A DNA stretch of 64,000 nucleotides from Polynucleobacter meluiroseus (GTDB lineage Bacteria; Pseudomonadota; Gammaproteobacteria; Burkholderiales; Burkholderiaceae). Shown one piece after another: positions 38,807 to 48,863 of the stretch. Position numbers and translations under genes: made by a program. The stretch spans positions 1-64,000 of the forward strand of contig CAMCUP010000006.1 of the NCBI GenBank assembly GCA_945878885.1. The letters are read 5' to 3'. The notes beneath the pieces were generated by a model. That model was not told the origin of the DNA, ran no database searches, and was given only the letters and a program-made list of their open reading frames with translations. Position 1 is the stretch's first letter. Every line of letters begins with the position of its first letter.

Positions 38807-40198
38807 TTAACTCAGATTAAGAGCCGCCATCGCTGCGTTTTTACCTGCAATGCGCCCAAATGCCGTGCCGATCGCCATCCCTATTCCTGCTGTGTAACCT
38901 TTGCCCAAGACATTTCCTGCCATCATCTCGCCAGCCACAAATAAATTATGGCTGGGCTGGCCATTAAAGTGCACCGCGGTAGTTTCATCAGTTTTCAAGC
39001 TAAGATAAGTAAATGTAACGCCGGGTCTGAGAGGGTAAGCATAAAAAGGTGGTACGGTAATCTGGGTAGCCCAATGGGTTTTGGCTGGAGTAAGCCCCTC
39101 GGTATGACAATCATCCAAGGTGGTATGGTCAAAAGTTCCCAAACGACAAGCAGCATTGAAATCATCAATAGTTTGATTTAACGCCAAGGGATCGAGTTTT
39201 AGCTGTAATGCGATATAAGTGATGTTATCGGCAGTTGTGCCCTCAAATACAGGTGGCATAAAGCGGCCAATCGATTTTGAATCAATAATAGAATATGCAA
39301 TTTGATTAGGCTGTTGCGCCACTAAGCGACCCCAAATCGCATACCGCTTAGGCCAAAAATCTTCACCCTCATCATAAAAACGTTGGGCATTCTCATTCAC
39401 AACGATGCCAAGTGAGACGCAATCGATGCGTGTACAAATACCGCCGTTATATAAGGGTGCACGAGCATCTATGGCGGCCATATGGGCTTGCGTAGGATCG
39501 CCAACTGAATCAGCCCCTGCTTCAATCATATTTTTTAATAAGACGCCTTGATTAAAAGTTGTACCACGAATTAAAAAGTTGTCAGCTGGGCTCTTACCCT
39601 GCTCATCTATACCCCAAGCTTCTCTTTGCCATTCAATATTCGACTCAAAACCGCCAGCGGCTAATACACAAGCTTTGGCTGTAATACGCTCGCCATTTTC
39701 AAGGATGGCTGCACTAAATTGATCGCCCTCTAACTTAATCGACTTTACCGGTGCGTTATAACAAATTTTCACGCCTAATTTTTCAGCGCTGCGGTAGTAT
39801 GCATTGACTAAAGCCTTGCCTCCGCCCATAAAAAAAGCATTGGTTCGAGATAAATGCAAAGTTCCCGATAGCGGCGCTTGAAAATGCACACCATATTTAC
39901 GCATCCACGTGCGGCAAGTACTAGATTCTCGAATTGCAATTTTGGCCAGCTTCTCATCAGTAATACCACCAGTGACCTTTAATAAATCTTGCCAATACTC
40001 ATCTGCTGAATACACCTCCAATAAAACATCTTGTGGCTCGTCATGCATACAACGAATATTGCGCGTGTGAGTTGAATTTCCGCCTCGCCATTCAAATGGG
40101 GCTGACTCTAATAAACAGACTGAGGCACCGGCCTCACGCGCCGTGAGCGCAGCACAGAGGGCTGCATTTCCACCACCAATCACTAGAATGTCAAACAT
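38807..40198 (-). CDS. tcuA: FAD-dependent tricarballylate dehydrogenase-like flavoprotein
   Basis: Flavoprotein of 463 aa in the fumarate reductase/succinate dehydrogenase group, most like TcuA, which oxidises tricarballylate to cis-aconitate. The dinucleotide loop is VIGGGNAALCAALTAREAG starting at residue 6, followed by GGNSTHTRNIRCMHD; the C-terminus has AGEMMAGNVLGKGYTAGIGM. The true start is ATG 40198; one residue upstream is TTG. No tcuB or tcuC partner lies beside it. It is read opposite to pcnB and folK, splitting them. Other substrates are possible. Confidence 0.8.
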   Translation of the reverse strand: MFDILVIGGGNAALCAALTAREAGASVCLLESAPFEWRGGNSTHTRNIRCMHDEPQDVLLEVYSADEYWQDLLKVTGGITDEKLAKIAIRESSTCRTWMRKYGVHFQAPLSGTLHLSRTNAFFMGGGKALVNAYYRSAEKLGVKICYNAPVKSIKLEGDQFSAAILENGERITAKACVLAAGGFESNIEWQREAWGIDEQGKSPADNFLIRGTTFNQGVLLKNMIEAGADSVGDPTQAHMAAIDARAPLYNGGICTRIDCVSLGIVVNENAQRFYDEGEDFWPKRYAIWGRLVAQQPNQIAYSIIDSKSIGRFMPPVFEGTTADNITYIALQLKLDPLALNQTIDDFNAACRLGTFDHTTLDDCHTEGLTPAKTHWATQITVPPFYAYPLRPGVTFTYLSLKTDETTAVHFNGQPSHNLFVAGEMMAGNVLGKGYTAGIGMAIGTAFGRIAGKNAAMAALNLS

Positions 40199-40367
40199 CA
40201 ATAAAGCTCATAAAAGGGTTTCAAGCCACTACTAAAAAGAAGTTATTATGGCGTAATTCATGTACTTGTGCGCCTCTCTAGAAGAATCGCACTAACCACT
40301 TATATTTCTAGCCAGCAAACTTTTGTTTTTTTCTGTAAAGTAGTCCTAACTTGAATTGGGGCTTTTA

Positions 40368-40919
40368 ATGGCGCGTGCTTTTATTGGATTTGGCGGTAAT
40401 CTTGGTGATACGCGACAAATTATCACCGATGCCATCGTATGTCTTGCCTTACGCAATGAATTACACATTGTGACCAAGAGTTGTTATTACCAAAGCGCCC
40501 CAGTCGATGCTCTTGGAAATGATTATATTAATGCCGTGGTTGAAATTGAAACTGAATTACAACCTTATGGATTGTTGTATGTTTGCCAGGCAATTGAGCA
40601 GCAATTTGGCCGTGAACGACCTTACGAAAATGCGCCCCGCACCCTCGATTTAGATATTTTGATTTACGATGGTTGCTCTCAAAATGATATGGAACTTACT
40701 TTGCCTCACCCCCGAATTACTGAGCGCTCATTTGTATTGTTACCCCTACTCGAAATTTGCCCTGAATTATTTTTACCTGAATTTGGCATTCTTAAAGCCT
40801 TTTTACCGCAAGTAGTACACCAACGCATTGATAAACTACCTTGTAGAAACTGCACCTGCGATGCAAAACTTAGCAATAACCCCACTACAAACCCAAATTC
40901 GCGCCCAAGTACGCATTAA
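40368..40919 (+). CDS. folK: 2-amino-4-hydroxy-6-hydroxymethyldihydropteridine pyrophosphokinase
   Basis: HPPK of 183 aa in folate synthesis. The N-terminal GFGGNLGD, the substrate segment YQSAPVDALGNDYINAVVEIET, the RERPYENAPRTLDLDILIYDG motif that binds ATP and metal, and PHPRITERSFVLLPL are all present. About 25 low-complexity residues follow the domain. ATG 40368 was chosen over a TTG four codons upstream. panB follows after 39 bp. In relatives folK usually stands right after pcnB; here tcuA lies between. Confidence 0.94.
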   Translation: MARAFIGFGGNLGDTRQIITDAIVCLALRNELHIVTKSCYYQSAPVDALGNDYINAVVEIETELQPYGLLYVCQAIEQQFGRERPYENAPRTLDLDILIYDGCSQNDMELTLPHPRITERSFVLLPLLEICPELFLPEFGILKAFLPQVVHQRIDKLPCRNCTCDAKLSNNPTTNPNSRPSTH

Positions 40920-40958
40920 TTCATTACACTCACCCCTGTGAGTTACTCAGACGGCGTC

Positions 40959-41750
40959 ATGCCAATTACCATCAATACACTGCTTGCCATGTATGAAAAA
41001 GGCGAGAAGATTACCATGCTTACCGCTTACGATGCTACTGCGGCGGCATTATTAGACCGCGCAGGTGTTGATGTCATTTTAGTTGGCGACTCTTTAGGCA
41101 ATGTTGTGCAAGGGCACACCAGCACAACGCCGGTTACCGTTGCTCAAATGGCCTATCACACTGCCTGCGTTAATCGCGCCAATACCCATGCCTACTTAAT
41201 TGCCGACCTTCCTTTTGCAAGCTATGGTGAGCCCCTGCAAGCCCTCGATTCGTCGGCCGAATTAATGCGGGCAGGCGCTAACATGGTGAAACTTGAAGGT
41301 GGGCGATGGCAAATTGAAACCATCCAATTTTTGGTCGATCGCGGCGTGCCGATTTGTGCACACTTGGGTTTATTGCCTCAATCTGTGCATATCCTTGGAG
41401 GGTACAAAGTGCAAGGCAAAGTAGCCGATGCTGCTAGTGCAATGGTCGCTGAAGCTAAAGCATGTGTCGCAGCTGGCGCACAAATGCTAGTGCTGGAAGC
41501 AATTCCATCTGCTTTAGGAAAACGAATTACTGCAGAAATTTCAATTCCAACTATTGGTATTGGTGCTGGGGTCGATTGCTCAGGACAAGTCCTGGTCTTA
41601 CCCGACATGCTGGGAATGAGCCCTGGTAAACCAGCGAAGTTTGTCAAAAACTTTCTTCTCGGAGAGCCCTCAATCGAAGCTGCCGTCAAAGCCTTTATTA
41701 AAGAAGTGAAGGCAGGAACCTTTCCTGCCGAGCAACATGGCTTTAGCTAA
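40959..41750 (+). CDS. panB: 3-methyl-2-oxobutanoate hydroxymethyltransferase
   Basis: First committed step of pantothenate synthesis. 263 aa. Metal and substrate residues are Asp44 (GDSLG), Asp83 (ADLPF), Glu113 (KLEGG) and Glu180 (LEAIP), nearly the E. coli positions, which supports ATG 40959 as start rather than the in-frame GTG at 40938. The segment [13 protein letters not shown] is diagnostic. Its last 8 bp overlap the convergent dnaJ. panC is not in the window. Confidence 0.95.
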   Translation: MPITINTLLAMYEKGEKITMLTAYDATAAALLDRAGVDVILVGDSLGNVVQGHTSTTPVTVAQMAYHTACVNRANTHAYLIADLPFASYGEPLQALDSSAELMRAGANMVKLEGGRWQIETIQFLVDRGVPICAHLGLLPQSVHILGGYKVQGKVADAASAMVAEAKACVAAGAQMLVLEAIPSALGKRITAEISIPTIGIGAGVDCSGQVLVLPDMLGMSPGKPAKFVKNFLLGEPSIEAAVKAFIKEVKAGTFPAEQHGFS

Positions 41751-42882
41751 AAAAACTGCGTACTCGATCAACCCAGCCGTTTTGGTGTGGACTATGTTTT
41801 TCACCACCTTGTTTTAAGTTTTCATCAAATTGACGCAATAATTTTTTCTGCTCCTCTGATAGCTTCACGGGTGTTTCTACAATCACATGAACATAAAGGT
41901 CGCCTAGCACAGCCGATCTTAGAGCCTTCATACCCTTATTGCGTAAACGGAAGGTCTTACCAGTTTGAGTTCCTTCTGGAACTGGAAACTCAACCCGCCC
42001 CGATAAGGTTGGCACTTCAATTCCTCCGCCAAGCGTGGCAGCCGCATAGGAAATTGGCATCTGTACATGCAAGTCACTACCATCGCGCTCAAAAACGGGA
42101 TGCGACTTGACACGTACTTCGACGTATAAATCTCCCGCTGGGCCACCATTAATGCCTGGCTCACCATTACCCACTGAGCGTACACGCATGCCATCATCAA
42201 TTCCCGCGGGAATTTTGATTTCTAGGGTTTTTTGTTCTTTAATTTTGCCGCTACCTTGACACTGTTTGCAGGGCTTAGGGGTATATTTACCCGTGCCCCG
42301 ACATTTTGGGCAAGTTTGTTGCATCGAGAAAAAGCCCTGCGACACCCTAACCTGGCCACGACCATCGCAAGTGGGGCAATCCTCTACCTTTGTACCTGGC
42401 TCAGCTCCAATACCTTTGCAATGCTTGCAATCGCTCCAACTCGGCACGCGAATTTGGGTTGAATATCCTTCGGCTGCTTGCTCTAAAGAAATCTCCATGT
42501 TGTAACGTAAATCAGAGCCTTTGTAGACCTGTGGACCTCCTGAATTACGTCCGCCAGACTGGCCAAAGATATCGCCAAAGATATCGCCAAAAGCATCGGC
42601 AAAACCACCCGTTGCACCGCCGCTAAAACCGCCCATTCCTCCCATACTGGGATCAATTCCAGCATGACCATATTGGTCATAAGCACCACGTTTTTGAGGA
42701 TCAGTTAATACTTCATAAGCTTCTTTGGCTTCTTTAAATTTAGATTCAGAACCCTTGTTATCAGGATTGCGATCGGGATGGTGCTTCATCGCTAGCTTAC
42801 GATAGGCTTTTTTAATTTCCTCTTCACTCGCGGCTCTAGCGACGCCAAGCACATCGTAATAATCGCGTTTACTGGTTGCCAC
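41743..42882 (-). CDS. dnaJ: Chaperone protein DnaJ
   Basis: Hsp40 co-chaperone of 379 aa that stimulates DnaK ATPase and delivers clients. J-domain with HPD at 35-37, a Gly/Phe-rich linker (about 70-110), four CxxCxGxG zinc repeats ([33 protein letters not shown]) and the C-terminal substrate domains. Start is GTG 42882 with AGGA about 8 bases upstream. It lies 83 bp after dnaK, with a perfect hairpin in the gap. Confidence 0.97.
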   Translation of the reverse strand: MATSKRDYYDVLGVARAASEEEIKKAYRKLAMKHHPDRNPDNKGSESKFKEAKEAYEVLTDPQKRGAYDQYGHAGIDPSMGGMGGFSGGATGGFADAFGDIFGDIFGQSGGRNSGGPQVYKGSDLRYNMEISLEQAAEGYSTQIRVPSWSDCKHCKGIGAEPGTKVEDCPTCDGRGQVRVSQGFFSMQQTCPKCRGTGKYTPKPCKQCQGSGKIKEQKTLEIKIPAGIDDGMRVRSVGNGEPGINGGPAGDLYVEVRVKSHPVFERDGSDLHVQMPISYAAATLGGGIEVPTLSGRVEFPVPEGTQTGKTFRLRNKGMKALRSAVLGDLYVHVIVETPVKLSEEQKKLLRQFDENLKQGGEKHSPHQNGWVDRVRSFFS

Positions 42883-42913
42883 AGGTTATTCCTTTCAACT
42901 TCATTAAAACGGC

Positions 42914-42938
42914 ACAAGTCGGCGCAAGGCCGACTTGT
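42914..42938 (-). other. Perfect hairpin between dnaK and dnaJ
   Basis: Ten-base arms 42914-42923 (ACAAGTCGGC) and 42929-42938 pair perfectly around a 5-nt loop. On the dnaK-dnaJ transcript it is followed by GCCGTTTTAATG, a weak T-run only. It may lower dnaJ expression by partial termination or protect the dnaK 3' end; either is inference from position. Confidence 0.6.
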
Positions 42939-42965
42939 TAATTAACAGCTTCAGGTTAAAGTTAA

Positions 42966-44918
42966 TTACTTCTTCTCATCAACTTCTTTAAATTCCGCAT
43001 CGACCACGTCGGCATCTGGAGCACTGGCACCGCTGGCTGCACCGCCAGCTGCACCTGCAGCTCCTGCAGCTCCTGCAGCTCCTGCAGCTTTAGCCTGCTC
43101 GGCAGCCTGTACTTTTTCACTGAGTTTTTGAGCGGCCTTTCCTAGCGCTTCAGTTTTCGCTTCGATCTCAGCCTTGTCGCTACCCTTAATTGCTTCTTCT
43201 AAAGATTTCAAGGCAGCTTCAATTGCTTCTTTTTCACTAGCGTCTAAAGCACTAGCATGCTCTTCCAAGGTTTTCTTGGTGGAGTGAGCAGCTGCATCTG
43301 CAGTATTGCGAGCTGTTACTAATTCAAGCATTTTTTTATCTTCTACTGCATTGGCTTCGGCGTCTTTCACCATACGTTGAATTTCATCTTCAGTCAGACC
43401 TGAATTTGCTTTAATCGTGATTTTATTTTCTTTACCAGAGGCCTTGTCTTTTGCAGTGACATGCAAAATACCATTGGCATCAATATCAAAGGTCACTTCA
43501 ATTTGTGGCAAACCGCGTTGTGCAGGCGGAATGCCCTCTAAATTAAATTCACCCAATAATTTATTAGCGCTGGCCATTTCACGCTCGCCTTGGAAGCACT
43601 TAATGGTAACTGCTGGCTGATTATCTTCGGCAGTGGAATAAACCTGGGAATGCTTTGTTGGAATAGTCGTGTTCTTCAGAATCATCTTCGTCATCACACC
43701 GCCAAGGGTTTCAATTCCCAAAGAAAGCGGGGTTACGTCGAGCAAAAGCACATCTTTGCGATCGCCCGATAACACTGAACCCTGAATCGCGGCGCCTACT
43801 GCGACAGCTTCGTCGGGGTTAACGTCTTTACGAGGCTCTTTACCAAAAATTTCTTTGACCTTATCTTGTACTGCAGGCATCCGTGTCTGGCCACCAACTA
43901 AAATGACATCATCGATATCGGCAATCGATACGCCAGCATCTTTAATCGCTATTTCGCATGGGCCTTTAGTGCGGTCGATTAGACCCTCAACTAAAGATTC
44001 GAGCTTAGAGCGGGTTAATTTCAAATTTAAATGCTTTGGACCGCTCGCATCTGCTGTCACATAAGGCAAGTTAATTTCGGTTTGTTGGGCAGACGAGAGC
44101 TCAATCTTGGCCTTTTCAGCAGCATCTTTTAAGCGCTGCAAAGCTAACACATCTTTACTTAAATCAACGCCCTGCTCTTTTTTAAATTCAGCGATGATCC
44201 AATCGATAATACGTTGATCAAAATCTTCACCGCCAAGAAATGTATCGCCATTAGTTGATAACACTTCAAATTGTTTTTCGCCGTCAACGTTGGCAATTTC
44301 AATAATTGACACATCAAAGGTGCCACCACCAAGGTCGTATACCGCAATTTTGCGATCTACTTTATCTTGTTTATCGAGACCGAATGCTAGTGCAGCTGCA
44401 GTCGGCTCATTAATAATCCGCTTGACATCGAGACCAGCAATTCGGCCAGCGTCTTTAGTGGCCTGACGTTGACTGTCATTAAAATAAGCTGGCACAGTAA
44501 TAACTGCTTCAGTGACTTCTTCGCCCAAATAATCTTCGGCAGTCTTTTTCATTTTGCGCAAAATTTCTGCTGAAACTTGTTGTGGTGCCATTTTTTTGCT
44601 GCGCGCCTCAACCCAAGCGTCACCGTTATCGGCCTGCACAATTTCATAAGGCATCAAGGTGATGTCTTTTTGCACTTCGGCATCCGTAAATTTGCGGCCC
44701 ATTAAACGCTTGACGGCATAAATAGTGTTTTTAGGATTGGTCACCGACTGTCTTTTAGCGGGCGCTCCAACCAATACTTCACCGTCTTCGGTGTAAGCAA
44801 TAATCGAAGGGGTGGTACGACCACCTTCAGCGTTTTCAATTACCTTGGGGGCGTTGTTTTCAACAACCGATACACACGAGTTGGTTGTGCCCAAGTCAAT
44901 GCCAATAATCTTTCCCAT
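42966..44918 (-). CDS. dnaK: Chaperone protein DnaK (Hsp70)
   Basis: 650-aa ATP-dependent chaperone. The N-terminal ATPase domain begins [18 protein letters not shown] and has the [15 protein letters not shown] phosphate loop. The substrate-binding domain follows with the SLGIETLGG start, and a helical lid ends in a Gly/Ala-rich tail with several GAA units and the closing [16 protein letters not shown]. The 9-bp DNA repeat at 43051-43087 encodes part of that tail. A strong heat-shock promoter lies 73-100 bp upstream. It is second in grpE-dnaK-dnaJ. Confidence 0.98.
   Translation of the reverse strand: MGKIIGIDLGTTNSCVSVVENNAPKVIENAEGGRTTPSIIAYTEDGEVLVGAPAKRQSVTNPKNTIYAVKRLMGRKFTDAEVQKDITLMPYEIVQADNGDAWVEARSKKMAPQQVSAEILRKMKKTAEDYLGEEVTEAVITVPAYFNDSQRQATKDAGRIAGLDVKRIINEPTAAALAFGLDKQDKVDRKIAVYDLGGGTFDVSIIEIANVDGEKQFEVLSTNGDTFLGGEDFDQRIIDWIIAEFKKEQGVDLSKDVLALQRLKDAAEKAKIELSSAQQTEINLPYVTADASGPKHLNLKLTRSKLESLVEGLIDRTKGPCEIAIKDAGVSIADIDDVILVGGQTRMPAVQDKVKEIFGKEPRKDVNPDEAVAVGAAIQGSVLSGDRKDVLLLDVTPLSLGIETLGGVMTKMILKNTTIPTKHSQVYSTAEDNQPAVTIKCFQGEREMASANKLLGEFNLEGIPPAQRGLPQIEVTFDIDANGILHVTAKDKASGKENKITIKANSGLTEDEIQRMVKDAEANAVEDKKMLELVTARNTADAAAHSTKKTLEEHASALDASEKEAIEAALKSLEEAIKGSDKAEIEAKTEALGKAAQKLSEKVQAAEQAKAAGAAGAAGAAGAAGGAASGASAPDADVVDAEFKEVDEKK
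43051..43087. repeat. 9-bp tandem repeat in dnaK 3' region
   Basis: Three exact copies of CTCCTGCAG (43061-43087) plus one near copy before them, encoding Gly-Ala-Ala units in the disordered DnaK tail. In-frame copy-number change would be tolerated. Confidence 0.8.
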
Positions 44919-44990
44919 ATCTGCTCCAAATAAATAATTGCGGGTTAATACTGCTTCTTAAATAAATTTATAAATCATTGTCTTTCTGAT

Positions 44991-45018
44991 AAATGGGGGC
45001 AAAAAGCCCAAATTCAAG
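44991..45018 (-). promoter_or_regulatory. Sigma-32 (heat shock) promoter of dnaK
   Basis: On the minus strand CTTGAAT (45018-45012) is followed after 13 bases by CCCCATTT (44998-44991). This matches the RpoH consensus CTTGAAA and CCCCATnT almost exactly, with correct spacing, about 75 bp before the dnaK ATG. It is the strongest promoter signal in the window. Confidence 0.85.
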
Positions 45019-45066
45019 CCCTAAAGAGGCCTTTTTTGGTCTCCTTTCGGTGCTTTTGGGCTTTTT
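45001..45066 (-). terminator. Long inverted repeat between grpE and dnaK, terminator-like
   Basis: Twelve-base arms 45001-45012 and 45055-45066 pair perfectly (TTTGGGCTTTTT with its complement). Inside is a second hairpin, GAGGCC against GGTCTC around six T. On the grpE transcript the outer stem ends in a U-run, so it could stop or slow transcription. The dnaK promoter lies in its promoter-proximal arm and loop. Confidence 0.5.
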
Positions 45067-45086
45067 AGACTGTCAAACCCTGCTAA

Positions 45087-45668
45087 CTACTTAGCCTGAC
45101 TGACAGTTACAAGAGCTGGCCGAAGAATGCGATCAGCCAATAAATAACCCCTTTGTAATACGCTAACCACGGTATTGGCATCTTGGTCTGCGGGCACCAT
45201 TGCAATAGCTTGGTGTAAGTGGGGGTCAAACTTGTCACCAAGCGCAGGATTAATTTCGCCTAAACGGCCTTTTTCAAAGGCTGAAGACAATTGTTTTAAG
45301 GTGATATCAAGGCCCTCTTTAAAGCCCTTTGCATCGACCGCTTCGGTCGCTAAGGCGGCATGCAAGCTATCGGCCACAGGAATCAGGTGCTCAGCAAAAT
45401 TTTCAATCGCAAACTTATGTGCCTTGGCAATATCTTCGGCAGCTCGGCGGCGGATATTTTCCCCTTCCGCTTTAGCGCGTAAAAAGTTATCCTGCATTTC
45501 GCTTAATTTTTGATTCAGATCGGCTATTTCTGCCTCAGAGCCCATGTTTGGAATTGGGGCAGAAGCTGTGTCATCTGCCGCACTGGTCGTGTGGGCATCG
45601 GCTTGTACAGTGCTTGTATCTTCAGGCTGGGGATTATTTTTTTGTGGGTCAGGTTTTTCTTGGGTCAT
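45087..45668 (-). CDS. grpE: Nucleotide exchange factor GrpE
   Basis: 193-aa DnaK nucleotide exchange factor and thermosensor. An acidic, Pro/Gln-rich N-terminus leads into the long dimerisation helix (roughly 45-95, [21 protein letters not shown]) and the C-terminal beta domain with the [13 protein letters not shown] motif and the [17 protein letters not shown] ending. ATG 45668 (MTQEKPDP) was chosen over an in-frame TTG 11 codons upstream. It lies 42 bp after hemH. Confidence 0.95.
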   Translation of the reverse strand: MTQEKPDPQKNNPQPEDTSTVQADAHTTSAADDTASAPIPNMGSEAEIADLNQKLSEMQDNFLRAKAEGENIRRRAAEDIAKAHKFAIENFAEHLIPVADSLHAALATEAVDAKGFKEGLDITLKQLSSAFEKGRLGEINPALGDKFDPHLHQAIAMVPADQDANTVVSVLQRGYLLADRILRPALVTVSQAK

Positions 45669-45710
45669 ACGATTAGTTGGGGATAAGGTCGGTTTTTTCA
45701 AGTGCTGTAG

Positions 45711-46817
45711 TTAATTATCGCCCGCAAAGCGGGACATTACTAGTGTGGCGCGCTCCTCGCGTAAATGTAACTCAGTCGCTGTTTCTGGCTTCATTGGCCA
45801 ACCACCTAAATGGCTTTTAGCAATCATCATTAGGGCATCAATCCACTGTGGGCTATCATTTAAACAGGCAATGTAGTTGTAGTTTTTACCACCTGCTTCT
45901 TCAAAAAGAATTTTGCCCTCCATGGCGATTTCTTCTAATGTTTCTAGGCAGTCGGCAGGGAAACCAGGGCATACAATATCAACGCGGGGGCATTCTTTTG
46001 CTCCTAAAGCCTCGAGTGTTAAAGCGGTGTAGGGCTTAAGCCATTCGGCCTTACCAAAGCGTGATTGAAAAGTCACTAAATACTGCCCCGGCTCAAGATC
46101 TAAAGCCTCACCCAACAAACGTCCAGTTTTTAAACATTCACAATGATAAGGGTCACCCAATAGCAAATTACGTTTTGGCAGGCCATGAAACGACATAACT
46201 AAGCGCTCACCAGCGGCAAAGTTGGGGCGCCCATTTTGCTGCCAAAAAGGTATGATGCTCTGGCTTAATGCACTGATATAAGCAGGGTTATCGTGAAAAT
46301 TTTTGACGATACGTAACTCGGGCTGATTGCGCCAACGACTCATTAAACGCAAGATTTCATCAAAGCTTGAAGCTGAGGTAGTGGCAGAGTATTGCGGATA
46401 TAAGGGTAAAACCAAAAGTCGCTCAATAGTGCCCAGGGCTTTCATTTTTTCAAACACTGCATTCATCGAAGGTTGGCCATAGCGCATTGCTAATTCAACC
46501 ACTATTGAATCTTCAGCATGCGTAAATTTGGCTTGCAAGGCCTGTGCTTGTAAGCGGGAATAATGCAACAAAGGCGAGCCCAAATCACCTAGCCAAATCG
46601 AAGCATATTTTTTGGCTGAGGTGCCACTGCGAATCGGTAAAATAATCAGGTTTAATAAAAGCCACCAGACTAATTTAGGAATTTCTACAACCCTTGGGTC
46701 GGATAAAAATTCTCGTAAATATCGGCCTACCGCCTGTCGCGTTGGAGCTTCAGGGGTGCCTAAATTCAGCAAAAGAATGGCGGTTTGCGTCGCACGCAAA
46801 TGGGATGGTTGATTCAC
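45711..46817 (-). CDS. hemH: Ferrochelatase
   Basis: Inserts iron into protoporphyrin IX, the last step of protoheme synthesis, at the membrane face. 368 aa. AILLLNLGTPEAP at the N-terminus, the PLYPQYSATTSASSFDE segment, the active-site SFHGLPKR with its His, and the FQSRFGKAEWLKPYT motif are all present. Start is GTG 46817. It sits between hrcA and grpE on the same strand, the common betaproteobacterial order. Confidence 0.95.
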   Translation of the reverse strand: MNQPSHLRATQTAILLLNLGTPEAPTRQAVGRYLREFLSDPRVVEIPKLVWWLLLNLIILPIRSGTSAKKYASIWLGDLGSPLLHYSRLQAQALQAKFTHAEDSIVVELAMRYGQPSMNAVFEKMKALGTIERLLVLPLYPQYSATTSASSFDEILRLMSRWRNQPELRIVKNFHDNPAYISALSQSIIPFWQQNGRPNFAAGERLVMSFHGLPKRNLLLGDPYHCECLKTGRLLGEALDLEPGQYLVTFQSRFGKAEWLKPYTALTLEALGAKECPRVDIVCPGFPADCLETLEEIAMEGKILFEEAGGKNYNYIACLNDSPQWIDALMMIAKSHLGGWPMKPETATELHLREERATLVMSRFAGDN

Positions 46818-46877
46818 AAATAAGCTTCGACTGAATGGACTAAATTAGATTCAAGGGGCAAGGTTAACTCAGAATTC

Positions 46878-47897
46878 TCAAGTAAGTGGGTTGCTTAAAG
46901 CCCCAGACAATAACTTGGAAGTAATGTCAACGATCGGAATGACCCGATCATAAGCCATTCGAGTCGGACCGATAACCCCCAAAGTACCGACAATTTGCCC
47001 GTCAACGCTATATGGCGCGCTAATAATGGCCAAATCTTCGTAGGGTAGTAAATCACTTTCCCCGCCAATAAAAATTTGAATTCCATCGGCATGACTCGAA
47101 ATATCAAGCAATTGCATCAGTACTGACTTTTGCTCGAGCATATCGAACATTTTGCGTAATTTATCTAAATTGGAGCTTAAATCACCCACATTGAGTAAAC
47201 GTCGCTCACCCGAGACCACCATATCGGTTTGGGCAAAGGCTGACTCAGAAACACCTGTATTTAACGCCAAAACCATTAAGCCTGAGATATCGGTACGCAA
47301 ATTATCCAACTCTAGCAACAAGCGCTTACGAACTTCTGAAAAGCTTTTCCCAGCAAACTGGGAGTTAATGTAATTGCCTGCCTCAATCAATTGGCTCGGA
47401 CTGTAATCTTGGGTGGTAGGCAAAATACGGTTTTGCACGTCACCCTCTGGGGTAACCATAATTAACAGTATTTTGCGCTCGCCGAGTCGCAAAAATTCAA
47501 TATGCTTAAAAATCTGGGCCCGTTTCGGTGTCATTACCACGCCAGCAAAATGGGTCAAATTTGAGAGCATTTCTGCCGCTGAGATCATTACCTGTTGAGG
47601 TGAATTAGGGGGTAAACCCTTCTCGATCGCCCGTGAGGCAAGCTCCTCGAGCGGTCGAACCGTTACCATGGTGTCAACAAATAGGCGATAGCCACGGGGG
47701 GTTGGTACCCGCCCAGCGGAGGTATGGGGGCTAGTAACCAAACCTAACTCCTCTAGATCTGCCATCACATTACGGATGGTGGCGGCTGATAAATCGAGCC
47801 CAGAAAAGCGCGATAAGGTGCGCGAACCAATAGGTTGCCCTTCCTCGATATACCGCTCGATTAAGGTTTTGAGAAGTGCGCGAGACCGATCATCCAT
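46878..47897 (-). CDS. hrcA: Heat-inducible transcription repressor HrcA
   Basis: Winged-helix repressor of 339 aa that binds CIRCE operators and is kept active by GroEL. The N-terminal DNA-binding part reads [15 protein letters not shown] followed by [20 protein letters not shown]; the C-terminal GAF-like domain has the segment [18 protein letters not shown]. It starts at ATG 47897, 37 bp from nadK on the other strand. No CIRCE repeat was seen in this window. Confidence 0.95.
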   Translation of the reverse strand: MDDRSRALLKTLIERYIEEGQPIGSRTLSRFSGLDLSAATIRNVMADLEELGLVTSPHTSAGRVPTPRGYRLFVDTMVTVRPLEELASRAIEKGLPPNSPQQVMISAAEMLSNLTHFAGVVMTPKRAQIFKHIEFLRLGERKILLIMVTPEGDVQNRILPTTQDYSPSQLIEAGNYINSQFAGKSFSEVRKRLLLELDNLRTDISGLMVLALNTGVSESAFAQTDMVVSGERRLLNVGDLSSNLDKLRKMFDMLEQKSVLMQLLDISSHADGIQIFIGGESDLLPYEDLAIISAPYSVDGQIVGTLGVIGPTRMAYDRVIPIVDITSKLLSGALSNPLT

Positions 47898-47934
47898 GTT
47901 GCTAGTAATTTTATGCCTATGGTTTAATCGTTAT

Positions 47935-48840
47935 ATGTTAAGCCCATCCGCAAAATCAGCTCAAAATGGCTTTCGCCGAATTGCCCTCGTTGGCAAATAT
48001 CAGGCCGAAGGCATTGGTGAACGACTCCACGAATTAGCCATCTTACTTGTCGAGCTTGGCTGCGAGGTTTTTGTTGAGGCAGATACCGCCAAACATGTTG
48101 AATTAAAACAATATCCTACGCAAACTCTCAACACTTTTGCGACCACGATTGATTTGACTGTCGTGCTCGGCGGTGACGGCACGATGCTTGGTATCGGCAG
48201 AAAGCTAGCAGGCAGTCAAGTGCCTTTGGTTGGAATTAATATGGGCCGCTTAGGTTATATGACAGATATTCCAATTCAAGATATTGCTAGTGTATTGCCG
48301 CAAATTATTCGCGGTGAGTATGAGGCTGATACACGTACACTATTAGATGCCGTGGTTCAGCGTGGCCAGCAAGTAATTAATCAGGCACTGGCCTTAAATG
48401 ATGTGGTGGTCAATCGTTCTGGTACCTCGGGTATGTTAGAGCTCGCGGTTGCTGTCAATGGCTCATTTATGTATAACCAACGCTCAGACGGCCTAATTAT
48501 TTCTACCCCTACCGGCTCAACTGCCTATGCTTTGTCGGCTGGAGGGCCAATTCTGCATCCTAAAGTACCGGGCATTGTGTTGGTGCCAATTGCGCCCCAC
48601 GCCTTGTCTAATCGCCCTATTGTTTTACCCCAAGACGCGGTAGTCAGTATTGAGGTAGCAGGTGGTGGTGATGTAATTGTGAATTTTGATATGCAATCAC
48701 TTACTAACTTGCAAATTGGCGATCGGATTGAAGTGCGCTTGTCGGATAAGTCGATTACCCTACTTCATCCACGCGGCCACAGCGATTACCAAACGCTGCG
48801 GGAAAAACTGCATTGGAATGAATACCCCTCGAAGTTTTGA
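47935..48840 (+). CDS. nadK: NAD kinase
   Basis: Phosphorylates NAD to NADP. 301 aa from the chosen start. The VVLGGDGTMLGIGR loop with the GGDG motif and the substrate segment STPTGSTAYALSAGGPILHP are clear. ATG 47935 (MLSPSAKSAQ) is preferred; the longer frame upstream would run through the divergent hrcA coding region. recN follows after 23 bp, a conserved nadK-recN pairing. Confidence 0.95.
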   Translation: MLSPSAKSAQNGFRRIALVGKYQAEGIGERLHELAILLVELGCEVFVEADTAKHVELKQYPTQTLNTFATTIDLTVVLGGDGTMLGIGRKLAGSQVPLVGINMGRLGYMTDIPIQDIASVLPQIIRGEYEADTRTLLDAVVQRGQQVINQALALNDVVVNRSGTSGMLELAVAVNGSFMYNQRSDGLIISTPTGSTAYALSAGGPILHPKVPGIVLVPIAPHALSNRPIVLPQDAVVSIEVAGGGDVIVNFDMQSLTNLQIGDRIEVRLSDKSITLLHPRGHSDYQTLREKLHWNEYPSKF

Positions 48841-48863
48841 TTTCAGCAGCAAACTAAGAACTC

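Noticed and set aside
46830-46875. CTTGAAT followed by TCCATTC upstream of hemH, resembling a heat-shock promoter
   Set aside because: Only about nine bases separate the halves and the -10 is poor.
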